Shown: positions 6,425 to 12,498, numbered from the stretch's first letter. The stretch: DNA of 64,000 nucleotides from an uncultured Clostridia bacterium (GCA_948466345.1 CAOKAC010000001.1:124001-188000); one strand, 5' to 3'. Notes: generated by a model from the letters alone, not told the origin. Numbers and translations are program-made.

Positions 6425-6568
6425 CTAGTTACCATTTAATTGTTTGCTATTGAATAACTTTCGCAAGGCAATCTTTATCACTTGATTACGGCTCAAATCG
6501 TTTTGTTTAGCGTACATAGTCAAACATCTGTCCAGTTCTTCGCTAATACGAATCGTTGTTGTTTTCAT
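6425..6568 (-). CDS. Ribbon-helix-helix regulator, 47 residues
   Basis: ATG at 6568 gives MKTTTIRISEELDRCLTMYA and then KQNDLSRNQVIKIALRKL, a canonical RHH layout. Ribosome site AAGGAAA. Promoter TTGACA-17-TATAGT at 6637-6609. It lies 16 bp upstream of the 45-residue RHH gene, so the two can be cotranscribed. Confidence 0.65.
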   Translation of the reverse strand: MKTTTIRISEELDRCLTMYAKQNDLSRNQVIKIALRKLFNSKQLNGN

Positions 6569-6608
6569 AATGCTTTTCCTTTTAGTTTTATTTTGTTACT
6601 ATATTGAT

Positions 6609-6637
6609 ACTATATCACAAGCAATATTATTTGTCAA
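6609..6637 (-). promoter_or_regulatory. Promoter of the 47-residue RHH gene
   Basis: TTGACA (6637-6632), 17 bases, TATAGT (6614-6609). An imperfect direct repeat around TTTTAGTTTTATTTT (near 6578 and 6642) brackets it and may be the operator. Confidence 0.65.
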
Positions 6638-6731
6638 TGCTTTTTAGTTTTATTTTATTGCTATTTTAACACTATACATGTGTAAACTATTATGGTATTA
6701 TTGTAGTATCATAATGAAAGGTGTTACAATT

Positions 6732-6905
6732 ATGGCAAAAATAGCAACACAAATTCGACTCGATGAGGAAATGCATAGGAAAATTAAGTATATTTCTGAA
6801 AAAAAATTACGTTCGCTTAATAGTCAAATGGAATACTTTATCCTTAAAGGAATTGAGCAGTACGAAAAGGAACATGGCGCTATTCCGATTTCAGATTTAT
6901 TATAA
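6732..6905 (+). CDS. Ribbon-helix-helix regulator, 57 residues
   Basis: MAKIATQIRLDEEMHRKIKY followed by SLNSQMEYFILKGIEQYEKE is an Arc-like RHH domain. The start at 6732 is preferred because GAAAGGTG lies 8 nt upstream; in-frame ATGs at 6678 and 6714 lack one. It is divergent from the 47-residue RHH gene and overlaps the convergent 60-residue one by 26 bases. Confidence 0.7.
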   Translation: MAKIATQIRLDEEMHRKIKYISEKKLRSLNSQMEYFILKGIEQYEKEHGAIPISDLL

Positions 6906-7062
6906 ATGCATCACTTTCATACAGCTTAATTCCCAAATCTATTAACATCACCATAAAAGCGTTTTGAGATATTCCAATTTCATACGCTTTTTCTCTTATG
7001 TAGTTATTTCTCTGCTCTGGTATTCGAATCGATGAAGTAATTGTTGTTTGCTCTCGATTCAT
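6880..7062 (-). CDS. Ribbon-helix-helix regulator, 60 residues
   Basis: MNREQTTITSSIRIPEQRNN, then helices ending NAFMVMLIDLGIKLYE. ATG at 7062 follows AGGAGG 9 nt upstream. It shares its first 23 bases with the RHH gene at 6271-6408. A 16-base piece of its second helix (6946-6961) is also found at 5378-5393 without a gene around it. It is divergent from the lipoprotein gene. Confidence 0.7.
   Translation of the reverse strand: MNREQTTITSSIRIPEQRNNYIREKAYEIGISQNAFMVMLIDLGIKLYESDAFIINLKSE
7040..7062. repeat. 23-bp direct repeat at two RHH gene starts
   Basis: Identical to 6386-6408 on the same strand. It covers codons 1-7 (MNREQTT) and the first base of codon 8. Outside it the two genes are clearly different. 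Confidence 0.85.
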
Positions 7063-7176
7063 ATGTATCACCTCCTCTAAATTGTTAACAAACTGTTTTT
7101 TTTTTTGAATAAATTGTTGACATTTGTACTGTGTTATATTATCCTGTATATAAACTTATATTTTTGGAGGACAACT

Positions 7177-7734
7177 ATGAAAAAACTACTCGCCCTGTTT
7201 TTAACACTTGCTATGCTGATGATATTTGCTGCCTGTACGACAGAAAATCAGCCATCGGATGATTCGGCCAAAGACGAAACAACGGAAGAAGCTGCCAACA
7301 AAGAAACAGAGCCTGATACCACCGCTGAAGAAAAGAACGATTTAACTTACGGATCTACCTTTGTTTTTGACGATTTAGAAATTACTATTGGAAACGCAGA
7401 ATCCGTTACTTGGACTAAAATAGATAATCAGTTTTCAGATAAAAACGGTGCAGATGTGATCGTTCTGCCTGTTACTGTGAAAAATTTAAAGACCGAATCA
7501 CATAAGCTTAATATGTTTTATTACAAAATATATGGTTCAGCCGGAACAGAAGCAGAAACAGCTAGTTCATATTTTATGGATTCCGATATCGGATTTGCTG
7601 GAGACATGAGAGGTGGCGCCTCTATGACCTCTGCTTTCCATATTGTGTATGATGGAGATGGAGATTACTATATTGAATTTAGTGAACTCTTGGCATCTGA
7701 AAAGATAGAGATTAAGCTGCCTATCACAAAATAA
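7177..7734 (+). CDS. Lipoprotein with DUF4352-like domain
   Basis: A 185-residue protein. The start at 7177 follows TTGGAGG. It has a type II signal peptide (KKLLALFLTLAMLMIFAAC) with the lipobox cysteine at residue 19-20, then an acidic Thr/Glu-rich linker to about residue 55, then a beta-sandwich (LEITIGNAESVTW...VIVLPVTVKN) resembling DUF4352. It would be anchored on the outer face of the membrane. As the only exported protein among the regulators it may be cargo or a surface-exclusion factor; that role is a guess. A T-tailed hairpin follows. Confidence 0.65.
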   Translation: MKKLLALFLTLAMLMIFAACTTENQPSDDSAKDETTEEAANKETEPDTTAEEKNDLTYGSTFVFDDLEITIGNAESVTWTKIDNQFSDKNGADVIVLPVTVKNLKTESHKLNMFYYKIYGSAGTEAETASSYFMDSDIGFAGDMRGGASMTSAFHIVYDGDGDYYIEFSELLASEKIEIKLPITK

Positions 7735-7746
7735 CTACTCCCCTCT

Positions 7747-7776
7747 AAAACGCTCCCTCTCCGGGGGCGTTTTTTG
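7747..7776 (+). terminator. Intrinsic terminator after the lipoprotein gene
   Basis: AAAACGCTCCC, loop TCT, then CCGGGGGCGTTTTTT. The same hairpin sequence recurs at 8484-8510 after another gene of the array. Confidence 0.85.
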
Positions 7777-7781
7777 TTTCA

Positions 7782-7976
7782 CTACTCTTCATAAAAATGC
7801 ATCCAATCAAATTCCAGGGATTTGGCTATCTTTTTCGCTGTATCAACCGGTAGGGGATTCCCTCTCGCGCCTGTTTCGATACAACTGTAATAGTTGCCGG
7901 ATATTCCTGCCCTTTTCGCTACTTCATTTTGCGTAAGCTTCTTTTGCTTTCGTATTTTTCTAAGCCACTCTCGCAT
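7782..7976 (-). CDS. XRE-family HTH regulator (array member 7)
   Basis: A 64-residue protein starting MREWLRKIRKQKKLTQNEVA, with an AGISGNYYSCIETGARGNPL segment. This variant is common in phage and ICE regulators, which end DWMHFYEE. ATG at 7976 follows AAAGGAGGTGAAGGG. It has a consensus promoter and is divergent from the XRE gene at 8148. An upstream in-frame start at 8084 would run through the promoter and is rejected. Confidence 0.75.
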   Translation of the reverse strand: MREWLRKIRKQKKLTQNEVAKRAGISGNYYSCIETGARGNPLPVDTAKKIAKSLEFDWMHFYEE

Positions 7977-8014
7977 TCCCTTCACCTCCTTTATTCTCAA
8001 CACGAGACTCCTTA

Positions 8015-8128
8015 TGTGAGAATTATAATTCACAATAAGAGATTTGTCAAGGCTTTTTTTTGAAAAAAACAGAAAAATATTCACAATTTGCGACTATACT
8101 TGTAATGTCACAATTTGCGAATTATAAT
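8015..8128. promoter_or_regulatory. Divergent promoters and operators of XRE members 7 and 8
   Basis: Minus promoter: TTGACA (8050-8045), 17 bases, TATAAT (8027-8022), covered by the palindrome TGTGAGAATTATAATTCACA (8015-8034). Plus promoter: TTGTAA (8100-8105), 17 bases, TATAAT (8123-8128), with TCACAATTTGCGA at 8081-8093 and again at 8108-8120. Each direction seems to have its own operator class. Confidence 0.75.
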
Positions 8129-8147
8129 TTATTTATGAGGTGAATCA

Positions 8148-8447
8148 ATGGAAAACTTACGCAAAATTAGAATAATAAATGGGTATTCTCAAAAAGAATT
8201 TGCAACCATAATAGGCGTTCCTTCTAATACTTATAATCAATGGGAAACTGGAAAACGACAGCCAGACTATGAGACATTAAGTAGAATTGCCGATTTTTAC
8301 GATGTGACTGTCGATTACCTTTTAGGAAGAAACGATACTACTCCTGTGGCAAATATAACTGCCGAAACAATAGGCGAAATTCAAGCTGCGTATGATCACG
8401 CTCCGGAAGAAATCAAAGCGGCTGTACGTAAGTTGCTGGATGTTTAA
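8148..8447 (+). CDS. XRE-family HTH regulator (array member 8)
   Basis: A 99-residue protein. HTH_3 in residues 1-66 (MENLRKIRIINGYSQKEFAT, then NTYNQWETGKRQPD, YDVTVDYLLGRND), then a 33-residue helical tail of the kind that dimerises CI-like proteins. Ribosome site GAGGTG. A repeated-type terminator follows at 8484. Confidence 0.75.
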   Translation: MENLRKIRIINGYSQKEFATIIGVPSNTYNQWETGKRQPDYETLSRIADFYDVTVDYLLGRNDTTPVANITAETIGEIQAAYDHAPEEIKAAVRKLLDV

Positions 8448-8483
8448 TGTGTGCTACACTAACCAGTTGAATTTTGTCTTCCC

Positions 8484-8510
8484 AAACGCTCCCTCTCCGG
8501 GGGGCGTTTT
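8484..8510 (+). terminator. Terminator, second copy of the 7747 hairpin
   Basis: AAACGCTCCC, loop TCT, then CCGGGGGGCGTTTT. It matches the hairpin at 7747-7776 almost base for base and overlaps the stop codon of the convergent XRE gene. Confidence 0.8.
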
Positions 8511-8703
8511 AAATTTCAAATAAACTCTCTAAACCGCATTCTAAGATGTCGGCAATTCTTTTGCCGGTGCGCATAGACGGATCTTTATAGCCCTTTTCTA
8601 TCTGACTTAGCATCGCTTGAGAAATTCCTGCTTGATCAGCTACATATGCTTGTGCCAAGCCCTTTTTCTCCCGGATGCGGCGAATGTTTTCCCCTATGCT
8701 CAA
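8509..8703 (-). CDS. XRE-family HTH regulator (array member 9)
   Basis: A 64-residue HTH_3 protein (SIGENIRRIREKKGLAQAYV, then ISQAMLSQIEKGYKDPS). The TTG at 8703 is chosen because AAGGAGG lies 8 nt upstream; the GTG at 8712 overlaps that site. Start and ribosome site are inside the 26-residue peptide gene (TTGA overlap), so translation is coupled. Confidence 0.7.
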   Translation of the reverse strand: MSIGENIRRIREKKGLAQAYVADQAGISQAMLSQIEKGYKDPSMRTGKRIADILECGLESLFEI

Positions 8704-8780
8704 CGCTTCCACCTCCTTAATACAATAACAATGATTATTACGTCTAATAAGATACTGACAGTGTTTAATATGGTTTCCAT
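8700..8780 (-). CDS. 26-residue membrane peptide overlapping an XRE gene
   Basis: AAAGGAG lies 6 nt before ATG at 8780. The peptide is METILNTVSILLDVIIIVIV followed by a basic tail LRRWKR: one transmembrane helix with positive C-terminus, the general look of bacterial type I toxins and small membrane regulators. Its stop overlaps the XRE start by 4 bases. No own promoter is evident, so it may depend on read-through from 9059. Confidence 0.55.
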   Translation of the reverse strand: METILNTVSILLDVIIIVIVLRRWKR

Positions 8781-8797
8781 ATAAACTCCTTTCTATC

Positions 8798-8826
8798 TTG
8801 ACAATGAACAGGAAAAAGTGTATCCT
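8798..8826 (+). promoter_or_regulatory. Promoter of a predicted antisense RNA
   Basis: TTGACA (8798-8803), 17 bases, TATCCT (8821-8826) on the plus strand. It directs transcription into the reverse complement of the 39-residue peptide gene; no plus-strand protein gene follows before 9119. Confidence 0.6.
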
Positions 8827-8832
8827 TGTATC

Positions 8833-8965
8833 GAGAAGAGAGCTTTCGCCCTCTCCTCACTCAATCAATTTTCCGATCAGCGTGATCAGCGAAATGATGA
8901 GGTTTAGGATTGCTGTAATCAGAAGTATGACTTTGTGGGGGTCATTCTGATTACGGCTTTTCTTT
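8833..8965 (+). ncRNA. Predicted antisense RNA (type I antitoxin candidate)
   Basis: It would start near 8833 and run through the complement of the 39-residue peptide gene. It would end at a long hairpin (GTAATCAGAA...TTCTGATTAC, inner ATGAC/GTCAT) followed by GGCTTTTCTTTTT near 8965. It would pair with nearly the whole coding region and the 3' end of the peptide mRNA, as antitoxin RNAs of the TxpA/RatA or BsrG/SR4 type do. Prediction only. Confidence 0.5.
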
Positions 8966-8976
8966 TTCCTACTCAT
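8857..8976 (-). CDS. 39-residue membrane peptide, candidate type I toxin
   Basis: ATG at 8976 follows AAAGGAGT with 9-nt spacing. The peptide has a basic, polar head (MSRKKKSRNQNDPHK) and one hydrophobic helix (VILLITAILNLIISLITLIG) ending KLIE. The promoter at 9059-9031 is consensus. The mRNA would start with a 7-bp stem (9022-9003) and end at a 9-bp GAAA-loop hairpin (8853-8832). These are features of type I toxin mRNAs. No named family is assigned. Confidence 0.6.
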   Translation of the reverse strand: MSRKKKSRNQNDPHKVILLITAILNLIISLITLIGKLIE

Positions 8977-9002
8977 TGCTTTTTACTCCTTTTTGTGTTA
9001 TT

Positions 9003-9059
9003 GTTAAGGTATGACCCTTAACATGGTTATAGTATATATCTAAATTTAGAGATTGTCAA
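9003..9059 (-). promoter_or_regulatory. Promoter and 5' stem-loop of the 39-residue peptide mRNA
   Basis: TTGACA (9059-9054), 17 bases, TATACT (9036-9031). GTTAAGG/CCTTAAC (9003-9009 and 9016-9022) forms a hairpin at the predicted mRNA 5' end. CTAAATTTAG at 9040-9049, part-repeated near 9072, may be the operator for this and the divergent repressor gene. Confidence 0.65.
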
Positions 9060-9118
9060 TAGATTTATATATAAATTTAGAGATTTATCGCTTTTTCACA
9101 AAAAAAGAGGTACTAAAT

Positions 9119-9598
9119 ATGTACATTTCAACGGATGTTGCTGAAAGAATAAAAGAAATGGCTAAAGTCCGGTCTATTTCGGTAAAGCAATTATTAGAGG
9201 ATGTTGGCCTGGGGTTCAACACGATGTCTAACATGAAAACTTCTATGCCGAAGGCGGACAATCTTGCCCGTATCGCCGATCAGCTGAATTGCTCGGTTGA
9301 TTATCTTTTGGGAAGAACAAGCATCCCTGCTACTGAAATTCCGTCAAACATTGGATTTATCACACCGCTGGAAGCAAAGGTTCTCCTTGCTTATCGAGAG
9401 AAAAAGGATATGCAAAGAGCAATAGAGCATTTACTGGATATCGATTCCTCAGTGGAGCAAACAAAAAAGCCCGACATAATCATCGGGCAAATAGCAGCCT
9501 TTGGCAGCGGGCCTACGGATGTACCAGTCAATAAAGAAGCGTCACAAAAATTGGCTGCACTTGCGAAAAAGAAAAGAACCGAAAAGAAAGAAAAATAA
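9119..9598 (+). CDS. XRE-family repressor, ImmR-like (array member 10)
   Basis: A 159-residue protein, the largest repressor of the set. A divergent HTH (VAERIKEMAKVRSISVKQLL, then MKTSMPKADNLARIADQLN, ending VDYLLGRT) occupies the first 70 residues. A helical segment follows, then a basic, Lys-rich end. ATG at 9119 follows AAGAGG. The next gene encodes an ImmA/IrrE-type peptidase, and repressor plus peptidase is the ICEBs1 ImmR/ImmA pattern, so this may be the element's own master repressor. Confidence 0.65.
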   Translation: MYISTDVAERIKEMAKVRSISVKQLLEDVGLGFNTMSNMKTSMPKADNLARIADQLNCSVDYLLGRTSIPATEIPSNIGFITPLEAKVLLAYREKKDMQRAIEHLLDIDSSVEQTKKPDIIIGQIAAFGSGPTDVPVNKEASQKLAALAKKKRTEKKEK

Positions 9599-9681
9599 TT
9601 ACCAAATTTTTCTTGTGGATTTTGTCGAATAATAGCGATGCACTTTATATAGCCGCATTCGTGCTATATGGAGGAGACGCT

Positions 9682-10329
9682 ATGAGAAATCCGATTTCGT
9701 TCTTTCTTTCTAATCACATGTATAAGGGCAAGCTGACGTATGAGCGTGTTGAAAAGATTATTCTACAGTATGGATTCACTCTCCTTGAATACGATCTAAG
9801 CATCAATGATGAAATAACCGAAATTCTTCATTTGCATAATTTAATGAATCATGCAGAAATAGAAAGTTGTTTTACATTCATTGTAGATGAATACCATAAA
9901 TACGTTTTCATTCGTTCCGGCTACACCGAAAAGGACAAAATTTATATGCTCCTGCATGAGGCAGGGCATATTTATAAAGAACACTTTGCATGCAAAGAGC
10001 TTGTACATAATACGCGAACAGCCAAAGAGCGTCAGGCAAATATGTTTTCCTCCATGCTGCTGCTCTTAAACCGTATCTGCAGAGTATTCCCCTGTATCCT
10101 TGCAGGGCTTTTAATTACCGGCGCTATTTTTATAGTAATGCCGGACAGGCTTCCATCGTCTCGTAATAATTCTGATATCGTATATTACTGGACACAGAGC
10201 GGCAGCGTCTATCATTTATTTGAGGATTGCTATCATATACGAAATTCGACAGTTATTTCCGGAACTGTTGAAGCATCCGGGAAAGACCGTGTTTGCTCTG
10301 CCTGTGAGAAACGGGCGGAAGAAGAATAG
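9682..10329 (+). CDS. ImmA/IrrE-type metallopeptidase with membrane anchor
   Basis: A 215-residue protein. HEAGH at residues 92-96 is the zinc-binding HExxH, and E117 in KERQANMFSSML is a likely third ligand, as in DUF955 proteins. Unusually, a transmembrane helix follows (about 134-153), then a C-terminal Cys/His segment (CYHIR...CSACEKR) that looks like a small metal site. GGAGGAG precedes ATG. In ICEBs1, ImmA cleaves the repressor ImmR to induce excision; here the membrane tether suggests a surface or envelope signal. The pairing is inferred. Confidence 0.7.
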   Translation: MRNPISFFLSNHMYKGKLTYERVEKIILQYGFTLLEYDLSINDEITEILHLHNLMNHAEIESCFTFIVDEYHKYVFIRSGYTEKDKIYMLLHEAGHIYKEHFACKELVHNTRTAKERQANMFSSMLLLLNRICRVFPCILAGLLITGAIFIVMPDRLPSSRNNSDIVYYWTQSGSVYHLFEDCYHIRNSTVISGTVEASGKDRVCSACEKRAEEE

Positions 10330-10402
10330 CTCTATAATCGTGTAGTTGTTGCATTTTTGCAACAGTTGGAATAAATCCACCCGGTTAAACAAATTTTCAA
10401 TC

Positions 10403-10433
10403 AAAAAAAGCAGAGAGCCTTTAGCCCTCTGCT
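10403..10433 (-). terminator. Terminator of the brnTA operon
   Basis: On the minus strand AAGCAGAGGGC, loop TAAAG, GCTCTCTGCTT, then a run of T. It lies 13 bases past the brnA stop. Confidence 0.85.
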
Positions 10434-10445
10434 TCCTCATTTATC

Positions 10446-10655
10446 TTATTTCCAAGACATGTGTAATTGCTTTTTGTTCGCTGCACAATCCGCAAGATAC
10501 AGATTGATAAGTGTTTGATATGGAATACCCGAATTTTCAGACAGTGTTTTAAAATATTCTATTGTATCGCTGTCCAAATTGATCGTGATTTGCTTTTTCA
10601 GCTTCTTGGCGTAAGGATTTTTTGTTGCGTTTGAAAAATCATATTCTGCTTTCAT
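10446..10655 (-). CDS. brnA: BrnA-like antitoxin
   Basis: A 69-residue protein starting MKAEYDFSNATKNPYAKKLK, then QITINLDSDTIEYFKTLSEN and PYQTLINLYLADCAANKK, which is the BrnA/CopG-type RHH antitoxin pattern. ATG at 10655 follows GAGGTG. It lies 10 bp after the brnT frame, in the usual toxin-first order. In the family, BrnA binds BrnT and represses the operon. Confidence 0.8.
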   Translation of the reverse strand: MKAEYDFSNATKNPYAKKLKKQITINLDSDTIEYFKTLSENSGIPYQTLINLYLADCAANKKQLHMSWK

Positions 10656-10665
10656 TTGCATCACC

Positions 10666-10951
10666 TCATTCATAATATTGCTTTGTCTCACTTTTTGTTG
10701 CTTTCCGTGCGTAAATAATCCGTATGACTGTTTCAGAAACTCTATAGCAATGACACACTACAAGAAGATTAGCCTTATTGCTAAGGCCTAAGATAATAAA
10801 TCGTTCTTCCTCCTGTGAATGCTCCGGGTCAACGATCAATAGTGCTTCTTCATCATAAAATACTGTTTTTTGCTTCCTCAAAAGATATTTTATGCTTCTT
10901 TTTGTTGATCTCATTCTTATTATTGTCCCATTCAAACTCAAGTATATCCAT
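10666..10951 (-). pseudogene. brnT: BrnT-like ribonuclease toxin, single-base frameshift
   Basis: From ATG at 10951 the frame reads MDILEFEWDNNKNEIN and then KKHKISFEEAK, the BrnT start. After the A6 run at 10871-10866 it must shift by one base to continue TVFYDEEALLIVDPEHSQ...ARKATKSETKQYYE, the BrnT end. Without the shift the protein stops after a few residues; with A5 the gene would be intact. Either a true loss of toxin, slippage on A6, or a homopolymer assembly error. The family match in both halves is strong. Confidence 0.75.
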
Positions 10952-10957
10952 ATTTAT

Positions 10958-10986
10958 ATTATAATTATATAATAATTATTTGTCAA
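10958..10986 (-). promoter_or_regulatory. Promoter of brnTA
   Basis: TTGACA (10986-10981), 17 bases, TATAAT (10963-10958), immediately upstream of the brnT ATG, in very AT-rich sequence. Confidence 0.75.
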
Positions 10987-11089
10987 TAGTATATGTAAAA
11001 ATAACAGGTTTGATACATAATGCTCAGCCGAGTTTTTTCGGCAGCCGCATGTAACCCTCTTTCAAAATAAAAATCAGGAGGCAAGTAAA

Positions 11090-11140
11090 ATGACAGAAGC
11101 TCCTAACGCATCAAAAAAAGTACAGGCGAGGTTGAAATAA
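11090..11140 (+). CDS. Possible 16-residue leader peptide
   Basis: AGGAGG lies 8 nt before ATG at 11090, giving MTEAPNASKKVQARLK and a stop 31 bases before the HicB start. It may be a leader or the stub of a deleted toxin gene; the expected hicA is not visible. Confidence 0.3.
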   Translation: MTEAPNASKKVQARLK

Positions 11141-11171
11141 CCTTCCGCTTATTCAAAATAGGAGGCATATT

Positions 11172-11599
11172 ATGTTATCAATGTATCCTGCCTGCTTCTA
11201 TCGGGACAAAGAAGGATATTCTGTTGTTTTCCCCGACTTGAACTGGCTGTCCACTTGTGGCGATACCTTAGATGAAGCTATGAAAATGGCTGTAGATTGT
11301 CTGGCAGGCTATCTCTATACAATCCAAAAAGAAGGCAATACCTTTCCCTCCCCATCTGAGCTATCTCAAATTAATATTGCCGCTATAGCACAAGAATTAG
11401 ACATCAATTCACCAGCAAATGACAGCTTTGTAAATATTATTACTGTAGATGTAGATGAGTATGCAAAAAACACTTTGAAAAGTCTGTTAAAAAAACGCTT
11501 ACCATTCCGGCATGGCTGAATGACGCGGCATTAGAGCAGAAAATCAACTTTTCACAAGTTTTGCAGGACGCATTAAAATCCCATCTTCATCTTAGATAA
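11172..11599 (+). pseudogene. hicB: HicB-family antitoxin, C-terminal frameshift
   Basis: The N-terminal part (YPACFYRDKEGYSVVFPDL, then GDTLDEAMKMAVDCLAGYLY) is the partial RNase-H-like HicB fold. At the A7 run 11489-11495 the frame goes off and stops at 11517-11519. One extra A restores LTIPAWLNDAALEQKINFSQ and the stop at 11597, the usual HicB DNA-binding tail. AGGAGG precedes ATG. No HicA toxin is adjacent, so it is an orphan antitoxin, possibly inactive for DNA binding, or an assembly error. Confidence 0.7.
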
Positions 11600-11658
11600 A
11601 GGGGCCCATTGGTTCCTTTATTTTTAAAAGCATATTTAAAATTGAAGGAGAAAAGGCC

Positions 11659-11932
11659 ATGCAAGACGAATCCCTCTCAAACGCTAAGCACATATGGAAC
11701 GAATCTACGAAAAATACGCCTGTAAGCCGTGATGTGTTCTTTAATATTTAACCTTATGGAAGACCTTCCCTATAGTTTAAAGCCCCTTATGCAGCGTCTA
11801 GGCATCACTCAAAAGGAATATGATGCATGGGCCTCCGGTGAAAGTGATTCTTTTATGCAATTACTCCCGGAAATCGCTGCGTTTTATGATATGCCTGTAG
11901 AGTTTTTGTTAGACGGAAGCATAAAAAAATAG
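11659..11932 (+). pseudogene. XRE-like regulator, probably frameshifted
   Basis: AAGGAG precedes ATG at 11659, whose frame gives 30 residues (MQDESLSNAKHIWNES...VSRDVFFNI) and stops at 11749. One base out of frame, LMEDLPYSLKPLMQRLGITQ...FYDMPVEFLLDG continues to 11932, an HTH_3-like domain without its own ribosome site. Removing one T near 11740 would join them. A 76-bp part of it is duplicated at 12590-12665. Confidence 0.45.
11804..11879 (+). repeat. 76-bp direct repeat, left copy
   Basis: 74 of 76 bases match 12590-12665 by my reading (one T/C and one G/A difference). It codes for ITQKEYDAWASGES and the following helix of an XRE domain. The two copies bracket the yoeB-yefM module. Confidence 0.85.
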
Positions 11933-11955
11933 CCCGCCACAGCGGACTATCTTTT
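11923..11955 (-). terminator. Terminator of yefM-yoeB
   Basis: On the minus strand TAGTCCGC, loop TGTG, GCGGGCTA, then seven T (11929-11923). It overlaps the end of the XRE fragment and may also act on the plus strand, weakly. Confidence 0.75.
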
Positions 11956-12218
11956 CAATCTTCATAATGGCCACGGCAGGAAATTACCATAATATCGCTT
12001 TCGTTGCTTACAGAATAGACAAGCCTGTTTTTCTCATCTATTCGCCTGCTCCAGCAACCGTCTTTTTGTTTTAATGGTTCGGGCTTTCCAATGCCTTCAA
12101 AGCAATTACGCTGAATATCTTTTAAAAGCTGATTGATACGACGCAAAGTTTTTTTGTCTTGTGTCTGCCAATACAGATATTCATCCCAAGCTACAGGAGA
12201 AAACATCAAGTTATTCAT
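11955..12218 (-). CDS. yoeB: YoeB/Txe-family mRNA interferase toxin
   Basis: An 87-residue protein. MFSPVAWDEYLYWQTQDKKT and the end CWSRRIDEKNRLVYSV...ISCRGHYED match the YoeB family, including the conserved Glu-Lys-Asn-Arg-Leu-Val-Tyr segment and the His-Tyr end used in ribosome-dependent mRNA cleavage. It overlaps the antitoxin gene by 8 bases. The frame is complete; this is the only type II module of the element that looks intact. Confidence 0.88.
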   Translation of the reverse strand: MNNLMFSPVAWDEYLYWQTQDKKTLRRINQLLKDIQRNCFEGIGKPEPLKQKDGCWSRRIDEKNRLVYSVSNESDIMVISCRGHYED

Positions 12219-12474
12219 TCTCCATTGCCTCTAAATCTTCCATAGACTTTTTTACCACCCGGCCAGTCTTTAAATCTGACAACGAACGTTCTATTTTTCC
12301 AAGATAATCTGCATTACGTGCAGCTTTCTGCAAGGCGTTCCATTCCTCAAGGCTTATAATAACGACATTTTTTTCATCCTTACGGGTTACGATTACTGTT
12401 TCGTTGTTATCCGTTACACGGTCACAGTAAGACTTTAAATTATCTCGGATAGTAGAGTAGTTTACAGCAAGCAT
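12211..12474 (-). CDS. yefM: YefM/Axe-family antitoxin
   Basis: An 87-residue Phd/YefM protein (MLAVNYSTIRDNLKSYCDRV, then ETVIVTRKDEKNVVIISLEE, WNAL) with an acidic, flexible C-terminus that wraps the toxin in this family. Antitoxin-first order with YoeB is typical. Regulated at TGTACA operators just upstream, as known for YefM-YoeB. Confidence 0.88.
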   Translation of the reverse strand: MLAVNYSTIRDNLKSYCDRVTDNNETVIVTRKDEKNVVIISLEEWNALQKAARNADYLGKIERSLSDLKTGRVVKKSMEDLEAMENE

Positions 12475-12498
12475 TTTTTCACGCTCCTTTCACGCTTA

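Noticed and set aside
11659..11751. IS200-type transposase start
   Set aside because: The first residues vaguely recall such proteins, but no HUH or tyrosine motif follows; the continuation one base out of frame is an XRE domain.
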